Assembly (NCBI GenBank): GCA_945865935.1
Contig: CAMBFI010000002.1
Location: forward strand, 1-64,000
Direction: 5' to 3'
Length of the DNA stretch: 64,000 nucleotides
Source: Bordetella parapertussis
Lineage (GTDB): Bacteria > Pseudomonadota > Gammaproteobacteria > Burkholderiales > Burkholderiaceae_B
In this document: positions 56,553 through 64,000 of the stretch, piece by piece
How positions within the stretch are numbered: the first letter of the stretch is position 1
Layout of the letters: the number at the start of each line of letters is the position of its first letter
The notes under the pieces: generated by a model
Seen by the model: the letters and a program-made list of their open reading frames with translations, nothing else
Told to the model about the DNA's origin: nothing
Database searches by the model: none
Position numbers and translations under genes: made by a program

Positions 56553-57542
56553 ATGAAAGCATTCCTTACTAGACGTTCTGCAGTTTTCGCCCTTAGTGCC
56601 GCTGCTTTGTTGGGCGGACTGGGGGCCTTGCCAGCTCAGGCACAAAGCTTCCCCACTAAACCGATAAAATTAGTTGTGCCTTATGCACCGGGCGGAGGCG
56701 TAGATATCGTTGCGCGCACACTAGCCGATTACATTTCGACAAAATTAGGAAAGCTCGTCATCGTCGAAAATCGTACCGGCGCTGGCGGCAACGTAGGCTC
56801 GGCGTTTGTCGCGAAATCCGACCCCGATGGCTACACGCTTTTGCTTGGATCAAATGCCAATGCAATCAATAACAATCTTTACGCAAATGCGGGCTACAAC
56901 GCAGCAACAGACCTGACGCAAATTGTATTGGTAGGCACTGTCCCGATGGTCCTCTTGGCTTCACCCACCGTCGCTGCAAAAAATATAAAAGAACTGCTCG
57001 CGCAAGCAAAAGCCAAGCCTGGAAGCCTGAATGTGGGCTCGGGTGGCAGCGGCACTGCTGAGCATTTAGCTTTTGAGCTGTTTAAGCGTCAAACTGGTAT
57101 GGATGGTGTGCACGTGCCATACAAGGGCGGCGCTGCGGTGTACACCGACTTAATCGGTGGCCAAATCCAATTGTTTTTTAATAACCAACTCGGCGCGACA
57201 CCTTATGTCCGCTCCGGTCAACTCCGTGCATTGGGGATTACGAGCCCAACACGTTCTAGCGCACTTCCGGATGTTGCCACGTTCGCAGAGCAAGGATTTG
57301 CTGAATTCAAGGCCTTTGTATGGTGGGGAGTGATTGGCCCGGCAGGTATTCCAAAAGATACCGTCACTCAGATTAATGCCTTATTCAACAAAGCGATCTC
57401 TTCACCGGAAGTCTCGACAAGGCTAGCGTCTCTTGGCGCACAGCCTCAGGGTGGCACACCAGAAAAATTTGCTGAATTCTTCAAATCTGAAATGACAACT
57501 TGGGCAGGCGTCATTAAGGCAGCGGATATCAAACTTAATTAG
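56553..57542 (+). CDS. Bug-family tripartite tricarboxylate receptor 1
   Basis: 329-residue periplasmic solute-binding protein of the TctC/Bug family, binding small carboxylates. Signal peptide (SAAALLGGLGALPAQAQ), then the typical FPTKPIKLVVPYAPGGGVDIVAR, IVENRTGAGGNVGSAFVAKSDPDGYTLLLGS and VPYKGGAAVYTDLIGGQI. First of seven collinear genes; no TctA or TctB membrane genes are in the window, so it would need a transporter encoded elsewhere. Confidence 0.92.
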   Translation: MKAFLTRRSAVFALSAAALLGGLGALPAQAQSFPTKPIKLVVPYAPGGGVDIVARTLADYISTKLGKLVIVENRTGAGGNVGSAFVAKSDPDGYTLLLGSNANAINNNLYANAGYNAATDLTQIVLVGTVPMVLLASPTVAAKNIKELLAQAKAKPGSLNVGSGGSGTAEHLAFELFKRQTGMDGVHVPYKGGAAVYTDLIGGQIQLFFNNQLGATPYVRSGQLRALGITSPTRSSALPDVATFAEQGFAEFKAFVWWGVIGPAGIPKDTVTQINALFNKAISSPEVSTRLASLGAQPQGGTPEKFAEFFKSEMTTWAGVIKAADIKLN

Positions 57543-57564
57543 GGCAACGGCTTATATAGATGAT

Positions 57565-58317
57565 ATGGATCGTATAAAAACTGCATATCAAAACATTCGT
57601 ACGCCTGACTATGGCGAACGTTTGCGTATCGGCATGATCTTGCCTAATCGCAATGTCGTGGCGGAGGCAGATGCACAGGCGATGTTGCCGCCAGGCGTAT
57701 CGATTCATACCACTCGTTTGAAGTTACATGGCACGACGCCCGCTGATATCAAAGAAATGAGCGATGGGGCCGAGAACGCCGCTCTTCTGCTCGGTGCAGC
57801 ACCCATCGGCATCATTGTGTTTCACTGCACTGCCGTCTCCACATCGGATCCAGCGATGGGTGATCAGTTGGTTGCGCGCATTGAAAAAACTGCAAATAAG
57901 AAGGCTATTGCTACTTCGCAAGGGCTGGTGGCAGCACTCGACACACTGCGTGCAAAGAAAGTCGTGATGCTGACCCCCTATCCCCAGTCTGTCAATGATG
58001 CCGAGGTTCGCTTTTTGAATCATTTTGGTTTTGATGTGCTGCATGAGATCGGTCTTAATTTGCCGTCAACAGTTTCAACTGCGAGCGTGACGCCAGAGCA
58101 GTGGCTTGAAAAAGCGCTGGCCATGAAGCGGGCCGATGCCGATGCATACTTTTTAAGCTGCACCAATATTCGCGTACTCTCGATCATTGACGAACTCGAG
58201 CATCACTTAGAGGCACCCGTCATCACAAGCAACCAAGCCATGCTATGGCACTGTTTGCGTGCAAGTGGGATTCACGATGCTGTGCGTGGCTATGGTCAAC
58301 TTTTGTATCAACATTAG
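57565..58317 (+). CDS. maleate isomerase-like Asp/Glu racemase family protein
   Basis: 250 residues. MILPNRNVVAEADAQAML (N-terminal), catalytic cysteine candidates in VFHCTAVST and FLSCTNIRV, and TSNQAMLWHCLR fit the maleate cis-trans isomerase/arylmalonate decarboxylase branch of the Asp/Glu racemase superfamily, which uses a pair of cysteines. It would isomerise a cis dicarboxylate such as maleate or a methylated form. It follows the first Bug gene by 22 bases. No signal peptide; cytoplasmic. Confidence 0.82.
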   Translation: MDRIKTAYQNIRTPDYGERLRIGMILPNRNVVAEADAQAMLPPGVSIHTTRLKLHGTTPADIKEMSDGAENAALLLGAAPIGIIVFHCTAVSTSDPAMGDQLVARIEKTANKKAIATSQGLVAALDTLRAKKVVMLTPYPQSVNDAEVRFLNHFGFDVLHEIGLNLPSTVSTASVTPEQWLEKALAMKRADADAYFLSCTNIRVLSIIDELEHHLEAPVITSNQAMLWHCLRASGIHDAVRGYGQLLYQH

Positions 58318-58351
58318 TCGCTTTAGACTATGATCAGACAGGGAGGCAACT

Positions 58352-59344
58352 ATGAAAAATAGAAAATTAAATTCATTACTCGGTTACTTTTTTTCTTTAC
58401 TGGCCCTGCTACTCGCGACAGGAACCAGTACCGCACTCGCACAAGCGAACTTTCCTGAAAAGCCTGTGCGTATCGTTGTTCCGTTTCCACCCGGAGGTGG
58501 AACAGATCTCGTTGTGCGAGCGCTCGCTGCAGGGATGGCAACTGAACTAAATCAAAGTGTCATCATTGAGAATAAGGCCGGGGCGGGAACCGTGATCGGC
58601 ACCGACTTTGTCGCTAAAAGTCAGCCTGACGGATACACCCTGTTGGTGGGAACATTTGCCTTTGCCGTGAATCCTAGTTTGCTTGCAAAGCTGCCCTTCG
58701 ATACGAACAAGGCATTCGATCCAGTGGTGCTAATCAGTCGCTCCCCGAACGTTCTGGTTGTCAGAGCTGACAGTCCCTACAAGTCCGTACAAGATATTGT
58801 TCAGGCGGCCAAAGCCAACCCAGGAAAACTGACCTACGCTTCGCAAGGAAATGGCACTTCCGCCCACTTGGCGGCAGAGCTGTTTAACGCGCTCGCAAAG
58901 ATCAATATTCTCCACATCCCCTATAAAGGCGCAAGCGCAGCGCTCACCGATATCGTCGGTGGCCAAGTTGATTTGATGTTTGCCACATCCGCTGGAGCGA
59001 CACCCCTCCTTGAGTCAGGTCGCCTACGTGCTCTTGCTGTGACGACTCCACAGCGCTCACCTGCTTTTCCCGCACTGCCGACCATGGTCGAAGCGGGTGT
59101 TCCCGACTATCAAGCGACCAGTTGGTACGGCTTATATGTGCCAGCCGGCACGCCAACGGCGGTTATTGCTCGCCTCAATGCAGCCGCGACAAAAGTCGCC
59201 CAGGCTGAAGCCTTTAAGTCTCGCGTCGCGAGCGAAGGACTGGTCATCAGCACTGGTACGCCAAAACAGTTAGATGAATTCATGCGCAGCGAGCAGACAC
59301 GTTGGGCTCGCGTGATCAACGCAGCTGGAATCAAAGCCAACTAG
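58352..59344 (+). CDS. Bug-family tripartite tricarboxylate receptor 2
   Basis: 330 residues. Signal peptide LLALLLATGTSTALAQ, then NFPEKPVRIVVPFPPGGGTDLVVRALA, IENKAGAGTVIGTDFVAKSQPDGYTLLVG and IPYKGASAALTDIVGGQVDLMF. GGAGGCAACT ahead of ATG 58352 is a good ribosome site. Clearly a paralogue of receptors 1 and 3 but not a recent copy. Confidence 0.92.
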   Translation: MKNRKLNSLLGYFFSLLALLLATGTSTALAQANFPEKPVRIVVPFPPGGGTDLVVRALAAGMATELNQSVIIENKAGAGTVIGTDFVAKSQPDGYTLLVGTFAFAVNPSLLAKLPFDTNKAFDPVVLISRSPNVLVVRADSPYKSVQDIVQAAKANPGKLTYASQGNGTSAHLAAELFNALAKINILHIPYKGASAALTDIVGGQVDLMFATSAGATPLLESGRLRALAVTTPQRSPAFPALPTMVEAGVPDYQATSWYGLYVPAGTPTAVIARLNAAATKVAQAEAFKSRVASEGLVISTGTPKQLDEFMRSEQTRWARVINAAGIKAN

Positions 59345-59361
59345 ACTATCAAGGACATCTC

Positions 59362-60345
59362 ATGCATCGACGCACCGTACTGACTAAAGCACTTCAAACA
59401 GCTCTTGCACTGGGAGTCACCGCACTCCCTAGCGCACTCTTCGCACAGGCTGCTTACCCCAACAAACAGATTCGTTTCGTTGTGCCATTCGCGGCGGGCG
59501 GCGGCGGCGATGCCGTCGCACGACTGCTCGCGCAGCGACTCGGTGAACAAATTGGCGAATCGATCGCGGTAGAGAATAAAGCGGGCGCCGGTGGAATTAT
59601 CGGATCATCGTTTGTCCTGAAATCACCCCCCGATGGCTACATGGTGCTCAATATGTCGAGCACCTATGCCATTCAAGCCTCGATTGGTAAGAATATGAAT
59701 TTCGATCCGATCAAAGACATGCAGCCTATCATCATGGTTTCAAGAGACCCTGTTGTGATGATCGTTCGAGCATCATCTGCGCTGAATAACGCAAAAGATC
59801 TAATTAATGCGGCGAAAGCCACACCGGGCAAGCTTACGCATGGCTCCGCAGGAATTGGTTCAATCGCCCATCTCGGGACCGAGGAGCTGGCATTTCTCAT
59901 GGGCATCTCCTTAGTCCACGTTCCCTACAAAGGCTCCTCCCAAGCGTTCACTGACTTGGTTGGCGGCAACGTCGATATGATGCTTACCAGCGCAACGTTC
60001 GCTTCGCCTCACATTAAATCTGGTCGCGTGAAGGCGCTAGGCATTGCTGGTAAAGAACGCTTGCCGAATCTCCCAGAGGTACAGACCTTTGAAGAGCAAG
60101 GAATCAAGGGCTACGACGTTGTTGACTGGAAAGCGATCGCTGGCCCAAAAGGTATGCCCGCCGAAGCGATTAAGTTTTTGAATGTTGAACTGAATAAGGC
60201 ATTGCAACATAAGTCTGTGACAGAGCGCTTCGCTGCTGAAGGAACGACCGCTGTTGGAGGTACGCCTGAACATCTGTTGCAAACGATCGTATCGGATATC
60301 GAACGCTGGAAGCGCGTGATCAAAAAAGCCAATATCAAATTTTAA
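59362..60345 (+). CDS. Bug-family tripartite tricarboxylate receptor 3
   Basis: 327 residues from ATG 59362 (AAGGA upstream); a longer frame from 59302 overlaps receptor 2 and is rejected. Tat-like start MHRRTVLTKALQTALALG with a hydrophobic core ending SALFAQ, then AYPNKQIRFVVPFAAGGGGDAVARLLAQ, VENKAGAGGIIGSSFVLKSPPDGYMVL and VPYKGSSQAFTDLVGGNVDMM. Third receptor in the operon. Confidence 0.92.
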   Translation: MHRRTVLTKALQTALALGVTALPSALFAQAAYPNKQIRFVVPFAAGGGGDAVARLLAQRLGEQIGESIAVENKAGAGGIIGSSFVLKSPPDGYMVLNMSSTYAIQASIGKNMNFDPIKDMQPIIMVSRDPVVMIVRASSALNNAKDLINAAKATPGKLTHGSAGIGSIAHLGTEELAFLMGISLVHVPYKGSSQAFTDLVGGNVDMMLTSATFASPHIKSGRVKALGIAGKERLPNLPEVQTFEEQGIKGYDVVDWKAIAGPKGMPAEAIKFLNVELNKALQHKSVTERFAAEGTTAVGGTPEHLLQTIVSDIERWKRVIKKANIKF

Positions 60346-60353
60346 TAAAGCGG

Positions 60354-61214
60354 ATGACACTTAACAAACTATTTCGCCAGCAATTAACCGTCGGCGCCGG
60401 GCACATCATGCCAGGTGCGGGCAATGCCCTTGCCGCACGCTTTATTGCCGCGGCGGGACACAAGATGATGTTGGTCAGTGGCGCTGCAGTTGCAAACAAC
60501 TACCTCGGCGTGCCCGATCTTGGATTGGTATCGGTGACCGAACTTGCTGAGCATGTAGCGGCGATCAGAGAGGCTGTAGACATTCCTATTTTGGCAGACG
60601 GCGACACCGGTTTTGGCAATGCGATCAACGCTAGACGAACGATTCGTTTACTAGAACGTGCAGGCGCGAATGCCATCATGCTCGAAGATCAAACTTACCC
60701 AAAGCGCTGCGGTCACTTTGATGGAAAAGATGTGGTGTCCACACAAGAGATGGTGTCAAAGATCAAGGCAGCTGTTGACGCCCGCCATGACCCAGATCTG
60801 ATGATCCTTGCTCGCACCGATTCGCGCGCAATCGAAGGGTTTGAAGCATCGCTCGATCGGGCGCGAGCCTATCAGGAGGCTGGTGCAGACTTTCTGTTTA
60901 TTGAAGCGCCGTTGACCAAAGAGGAGTTGCTAGCAATTCCTAACGCTGTTCCAGGCATTCACCTTTGTAATATGGTCATCGGTGGCAAGACTCCCCTATT
61001 GCCGCGCGAAGAGCTTGCAGCTGCGGGATACTCTGTGATCTGTTATGCCAATGCTGCACTACAAGCGTCCATGTTGGCCATGCAGAATGCCATGCAGCAT
61101 TTGGCTACACACGGGTCAATCACAGGATTTGAGTCACAGCTCATGATGTTTGCTGAACGGCAGGCAGCGCTCAATGCAGATCACTACAAAGACCTAGAGA
61201 AGCGCTACACATGA
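60354..61214 (+). CDS. isocitrate lyase/PEP mutase family lyase (methylisocitrate or dimethylmalate lyase-like)
   Basis: 286-residue TIM-barrel enzyme that should cleave or rearrange a 2-hydroxy-dicarboxylate. Mg-binding ILADGDTGFG (about 79-88), the gating loop KRCGHFDGKDVV (about 120-131) that marks the lyase branch, ILARTDSRA and the glutamate in FLFIEAP. It resembles 2-methylisocitrate lyase (PrpB), 2,3-dimethylmalate lyase and oxaloacetate decarboxylase relatives. The KRCGH loop supports lyase activity. Nine bases after receptor 3, and it overlaps the LeuC-like gene by four bases (ATGA). Confidence 0.88.
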   Translation: MTLNKLFRQQLTVGAGHIMPGAGNALAARFIAAAGHKMMLVSGAAVANNYLGVPDLGLVSVTELAEHVAAIREAVDIPILADGDTGFGNAINARRTIRLLERAGANAIMLEDQTYPKRCGHFDGKDVVSTQEMVSKIKAAVDARHDPDLMILARTDSRAIEGFEASLDRARAYQEAGADFLFIEAPLTKEELLAIPNAVPGIHLCNMVIGGKTPLLPREELAAAGYSVICYANAALQASMLAMQNAMQHLATHGSITGFESQLMMFAERQAALNADHYKDLEKRYT

Positions 61215-62626
61215 AGCCGTCTACTGGAACCACCTTCTTTGATAAAGTCTGGCGAGATCACGTTATCTCGAAGCTGGACGAAGAGTCCGATCTGATACAA
61301 GTCGATCGCCTTGTCTTGCACGAACTCTCGGGCAGCCAAGCACTGAGGGCACTTGAAGAAGCGGGGCGCACGCCAATTAGCCGCGGACAAGTCTTTACTG
61401 TTATCGAACACTTGATATCAACGCAACCGGGAAGAGGTCCCTGCGACTCCGTTTCCTCTAGTGGTCCCGCGATGATTCAGACCACTCGAGACGCTTCTAA
61501 AAAATACGGGCTGCACTTTATCGACTACGACGACCCTCGACAAGGTATTGCACATGTCGTAGCTCCTGAGCTGGGCATTGCCTTCCCCGGTGCGACCTTA
61601 GTGTGTTGCGACAGCCATACCAGCACGATAGGCGGAGTCGGCGCACTCGCTTGGGGGATTGGAGCGTCTGAAGCGGAGCATGTGTTGGCCACACAGACCC
61701 TCGCGCAAGCAAAGCCCAAGACGATGCGGGTGAATTTTGAAGGAGCCCTTAGACCAGGCGTCTTTGCAAAGGACATGATCTTGGCCTTAATTGGCACAAT
61801 CGGTGCTCAGGGTGGCATTGGCTACGCAACGGAATACGCAGGCAGTGCGGTGCGCGATCTTCCGATCGACGGACGACTCACTCTTTGCAACATGTCTATC
61901 GAGTTTTCGTGCAAATACGGTTTTGTCGCCCCAGATGAAAAGACCTTTGAATATCTGAAAGGTGCGGAGTTTTCACCAAAGGGCGCTGCGTGGGAGAAAG
62001 CCACAAACTACTGGCGAACACTTAAAACCGATGATGATGCCGTGTTTGATAAAGAGATTACGATCGATTGCGATGTGCTCGAGCCCCAAGTGACTTGGGG
62101 CATCAGTCCTCAGCAAGTAGGTAGTATTGGCGCAACTGTGCCAAAACCTAGCCAGGCCGTCGACAAAGAGGCTAATGCGCTAGGTGAGCGGGCTCTGACT
62201 TATATGAGACTTCACGCAGACGAGCCAATTCGCGGCACTCCAATAGACGTTGCTTATATTGGCTCGTGCACCAATGCGCGCCTCACCGATTTGCGTGCCG
62301 CAGCGCAGATCCTAAAAGGTCGAAAGGTAAAGGCGGGGATTCAGGCTATTTGCGTACCGGGCTCTACCCCGGTTAAACACGCAGCGGAAGCTGAAGGCAT
62401 TGACAAGATCTTTAAAGACGCAGGATTCGAATGGCACGAATCTGCCTGTGGTTTCTGTGGGCATATCGGTGACAATCGCTTTGCCGATTTGCGCGTCATT
62501 AGTACGACCAATCGAAACTTTGAGTCGCGACAAGGTCCCAAGACACGCACGCATCTTGCCAGTCCTGCAACCGTTGCGGCGTCTGCCATCATGGGCTGTA
62601 TCGCAGACGCTAGGGAGCTGAGCTAA
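61211..62626 (+). CDS. LeuC-like aconitase-family dehydratase large subunit
   Basis: 471 residues, large subunit of a 3-isopropylmalate/dimethylmaleate-type [4Fe-4S] dehydratase. Motifs: LVCCDSHTSTIGGVGALAWGIGASEAEHVL, SCTNARLTDLRAAA (first cluster Cys) and ACGFCGHIGDNR (further cluster cysteines; the usual LeuC form is CAMCLGMN). The altered CGFCG site sets it apart from housekeeping LeuC. It overlaps the lyase gene and lies two bases from the small subunit gene. Given the context, hydration of an unsaturated dicarboxylate is more likely than leucine synthesis. Confidence 0.88.
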   Translation: MKPSTGTTFFDKVWRDHVISKLDEESDLIQVDRLVLHELSGSQALRALEEAGRTPISRGQVFTVIEHLISTQPGRGPCDSVSSSGPAMIQTTRDASKKYGLHFIDYDDPRQGIAHVVAPELGIAFPGATLVCCDSHTSTIGGVGALAWGIGASEAEHVLATQTLAQAKPKTMRVNFEGALRPGVFAKDMILALIGTIGAQGGIGYATEYAGSAVRDLPIDGRLTLCNMSIEFSCKYGFVAPDEKTFEYLKGAEFSPKGAAWEKATNYWRTLKTDDDAVFDKEITIDCDVLEPQVTWGISPQQVGSIGATVPKPSQAVDKEANALGERALTYMRLHADEPIRGTPIDVAYIGSCTNARLTDLRAAAQILKGRKVKAGIQAICVPGSTPVKHAAEAEGIDKIFKDAGFEWHESACGFCGHIGDNRFADLRVISTTNRNFESRQGPKTRTHLASPATVAASAIMGCIADARELS

Positions 62627-62628
62627 AC

Positions 62629-63246
62629 ATGGAAGCACTTCAGCGTGTGTCAGGGGTGGCAGCACCCTTCATGCGTATCAATATTGATACGGATCAGATC
62701 ATTCCTGCACTTTTCCTTGGAGGGACGGATGCCAAAGGTTATGGCGCACACCTCTTTCACGGTTGGCGTTTTTTAGTGGATGGAACGCCCAATCCTGAAT
62801 TCATTTTGAATCAAGCGCCCTTCGATCAATCTGAGGTTTTACTCGCAGATCGAAATTTTGGTTGTGGCTCATCCCGTGAACGTGCTCCAAAAGCGCTGAG
62901 GGAGTTTGGGTTTCGCGCAGTGATTGCCCCTTCGTTTGGCGGTATATTTTTTAATAACTGCTATCGCAATGGCATTGTTCCAGTCGAACTTCCGATTGAG
63001 CAAATCAAAGAACTTGTTTCAGAAGTCGAGGCGAGCTCAGGTCAAGCGCACATCACTGTTGATCTAGAGGCACTCTGTGTCAGCACAGGGAGCGGCAAGC
63101 GTTTTAGCTTTACCGCTCCACCCGCATTACGAGAAATGTTGTTGAAAGGTCTCGACGAGATCTCTCTCACACTTTCAAAATCTGAATCAATCGAACAATT
63201 CAGAACGTCTGATCGGGCGAAGCGACCCTGGGCTTACTCAGTTTGA
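62629..63246 (+). CDS. LeuD-like aconitase-family dehydratase small subunit
   Basis: 205-residue swivelling-domain subunit. INIDTDQIIPALFL at the start, ADRNFGCGSSRERAPKALREFGFRAVIAPSFGGIFFNN with the substrate-binding serine of GSSRE, and NGIVPVELP. Length matches LeuD (about 200). It pairs with the preceding gene and ends the run. Its stop abuts the stop of the convergent methyltransferase gene. Confidence 0.9.
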   Translation: MEALQRVSGVAAPFMRINIDTDQIIPALFLGGTDAKGYGAHLFHGWRFLVDGTPNPEFILNQAPFDQSEVLLADRNFGCGSSRERAPKALREFGFRAVIAPSFGGIFFNNCYRNGIVPVELPIEQIKELVSEVEASSGQAHITVDLEALCVSTGSGKRFSFTAPPALREMLLKGLDEISLTLSKSESIEQFRTSDRAKRPWAYSV

Positions 63247-64000
63247 CTACTTAATCAAGCGGTCACTTGCGATGCGCGCACCTTCAGCAAGTGCGCGTAA
63301 CTTTGCCCAGACCACATCGGTCGCGACACGTCCCATGCCCGCCGACGTATCAAAGCCACAATCGGTTCCTGCTAACACGCGCGTTGGATCTCCGACATCT
63401 GCGGCCACTCGCTCAAGCCGCTCAGCAATCACCTCTGGATGCTCGACAAAGTTTGTCAATACATCGATCACACCGGCGACAATTACCTGGTTGTCCTGTA
63501 AGGGTTGCTCGCGCAAGACCTTCATTTCGTGAGCGTGTCGAGCATTCGCAAAGGGCAGTACAAAACCACCCACCTTCGTCTGACGAATAACAGGCCATAT
63601 CTTGCGTAACGGCACATCGCAATCATGAGGCCCTTCATAATTTCCCCAGCACACGTGCATACGGACACGGTCTTGCGGAATGTTGCGTAACGCCACATTA
63701 ATGGCTGAAACAACACGCTCAATGAAACCTAAAAATTTTGCGTCCGACTCATCATGATAGGAAACGTGTCGTTCCAGAGCCAAGTCGGGGCAATCGATCT
63801 GCAAAATAAAGCCATTTTCAACGATCGCCTCATACTCAAGGCGCAGCGCTTCGGCCAAGGCAGCGAGATAGGCTTCTTCGGTGTCGTAATGCTCATTTTT
63901 ACAGGCCGAAGCAATGATGCCGGGTGAGGGGGCCGTCAAGAACGCCTCAGTAAATGTCTTTTCTTTTCGTGCATTGAGCGTGCTGCGAAAATCTCGCGCC
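63247..64000 (-). CDS. cobalamin-independent methionine synthase II-like protein (5' end outside window)
   Basis: The frame is open from 63247 to the right edge (about 251 codons), reading ARDFRSTLNARKE at the cut, so the start lies beyond 64000. Related to the C-terminal MetE/UROD-like TIM barrel: FILQIDCPDLAL, HVCWGNYEGPHDCD (zinc Cys/His), and AGTDCGFDTSAGMGRV. Such stand-alone MetE-C proteins (about 370 residues) include methyl- and CoM-transferases of unknown substrate. It converges on the hydratase genes and may belong to the same pathway. Confidence 0.8.
   Translation of the reverse strand, partial: ARDFRSTLNARKEKTFTEAFLTAPSPGIIASACKNEHYDTEEAYLAALAEALRLEYEAIVENGFILQIDCPDLALERHVSYHDESDAKFLGFIERVVSAINVALRNIPQDRVRMHVCWGNYEGPHDCDVPLRKIWPVIRQTKVGGFVLPFANARHAHEMKVLREQPLQDNQVIVAGVIDVLTNFVEHPEVIAERLERVAADVGDPTRVLAGTDCGFDTSAGMGRVATDVVWAKLRALAEGARIASDRLIK

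Noticed and set aside
61211-63246. Housekeeping leucine synthesis genes leuC and leuD
   Set aside because: No leuB is adjacent, the cluster motif is CGFCG rather than the usual LeuC form, and the genes are coupled to a lyase and Bug receptors; a catabolic hydratase is more likely, though not proven.

Overview
The window is chromosomal DNA of a betaproteobacterium, most likely Burkholderiales and near Alcaligenaceae. Three lines support this: several Bug-type tricarboxylate receptors, the conserved core run oxidoreductase / Orn-Lys-Arg decarboxylase / dcd / apbC / chromate transporter / metG, and protein sequences that read like Bordetella and Achromobacter orthologues. By eye the base composition is near 50-55 % G+C and coding density is high. 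The genus cannot be fixed from sequence alone.

Layout. 1-19266 is core housekeeping: a partial FAD oxidoreductase, a basic amino acid decarboxylase, dcd, apbC, a split chromate transporter, metG, trhO, tRNA-Gly, thiS-trmB, ffh, a cytochrome assembly membrane protein, ampD, htpG with a recognisable sigma-32 promoter, a PrpD-family gene, a glutaredoxin-DinB fusion and tRNA-Leu(CAA). 19267-28940 looks like a genomic island: it starts at the 3' end of tRNA-Leu and ends at an imperfect direct repeat of that 3' end. Inside are a complete type I secretion system (TolC-like, ABC, HlyD-like) and a 1321-residue subtilisin-like RTX protease that is probably its substrate. 29036-35183 is an unusual envelope cluster: a beta-helix-like protein, two DUF4239 (bestrophin-like) membrane proteins, a membrane-anchored TAXI-type binding protein and a secreted carboxylesterase.

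35260-48719 is a PQQ region. A pqqABCDE operon, with a hairpin terminator just after pqqA, lies between two paralogous two-gene modules (sorbosone-dehydrogenase-like periplasmic enzyme plus dihaem cytochrome c). A peptidase gene, an amidohydrolase, a purine-type permease, a DUF1275 protein and a DAO-type flavoprotein are interspersed. 48993-54343 holds a TctDE-like two-component system, a TerC-type membrane protein, a UspA protein, a binding protein with no visible signal peptide and an FMN alpha-hydroxy-acid oxidase.

54340-64000 looks like an organic acid catabolic locus. It has a two-domain flavin/FeS oxidoreductase and a seven-gene collinear run: three Bug receptors, a maleate isomerase-like protein, an isocitrate lyase/PEP mutase family lyase and LeuC/LeuD-like hydratase subunits. 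A MetE-like methyltransferase gene converges on it and runs off the right edge. The enzymes fit isomerisation, hydration and C-C cleavage of a small unsaturated (perhaps methyl-branched) dicarboxylate.

The strongest candidates for something not yet described are the TAXI/DUF4239/beta-helix/esterase cluster, the RTX-protease secretion island with its tRNA-derived boundary and structured leader, and the Bug/isomerase/hydratase/lyase operon. No CRISPR array, insertion sequence, integrase or prophage was seen.
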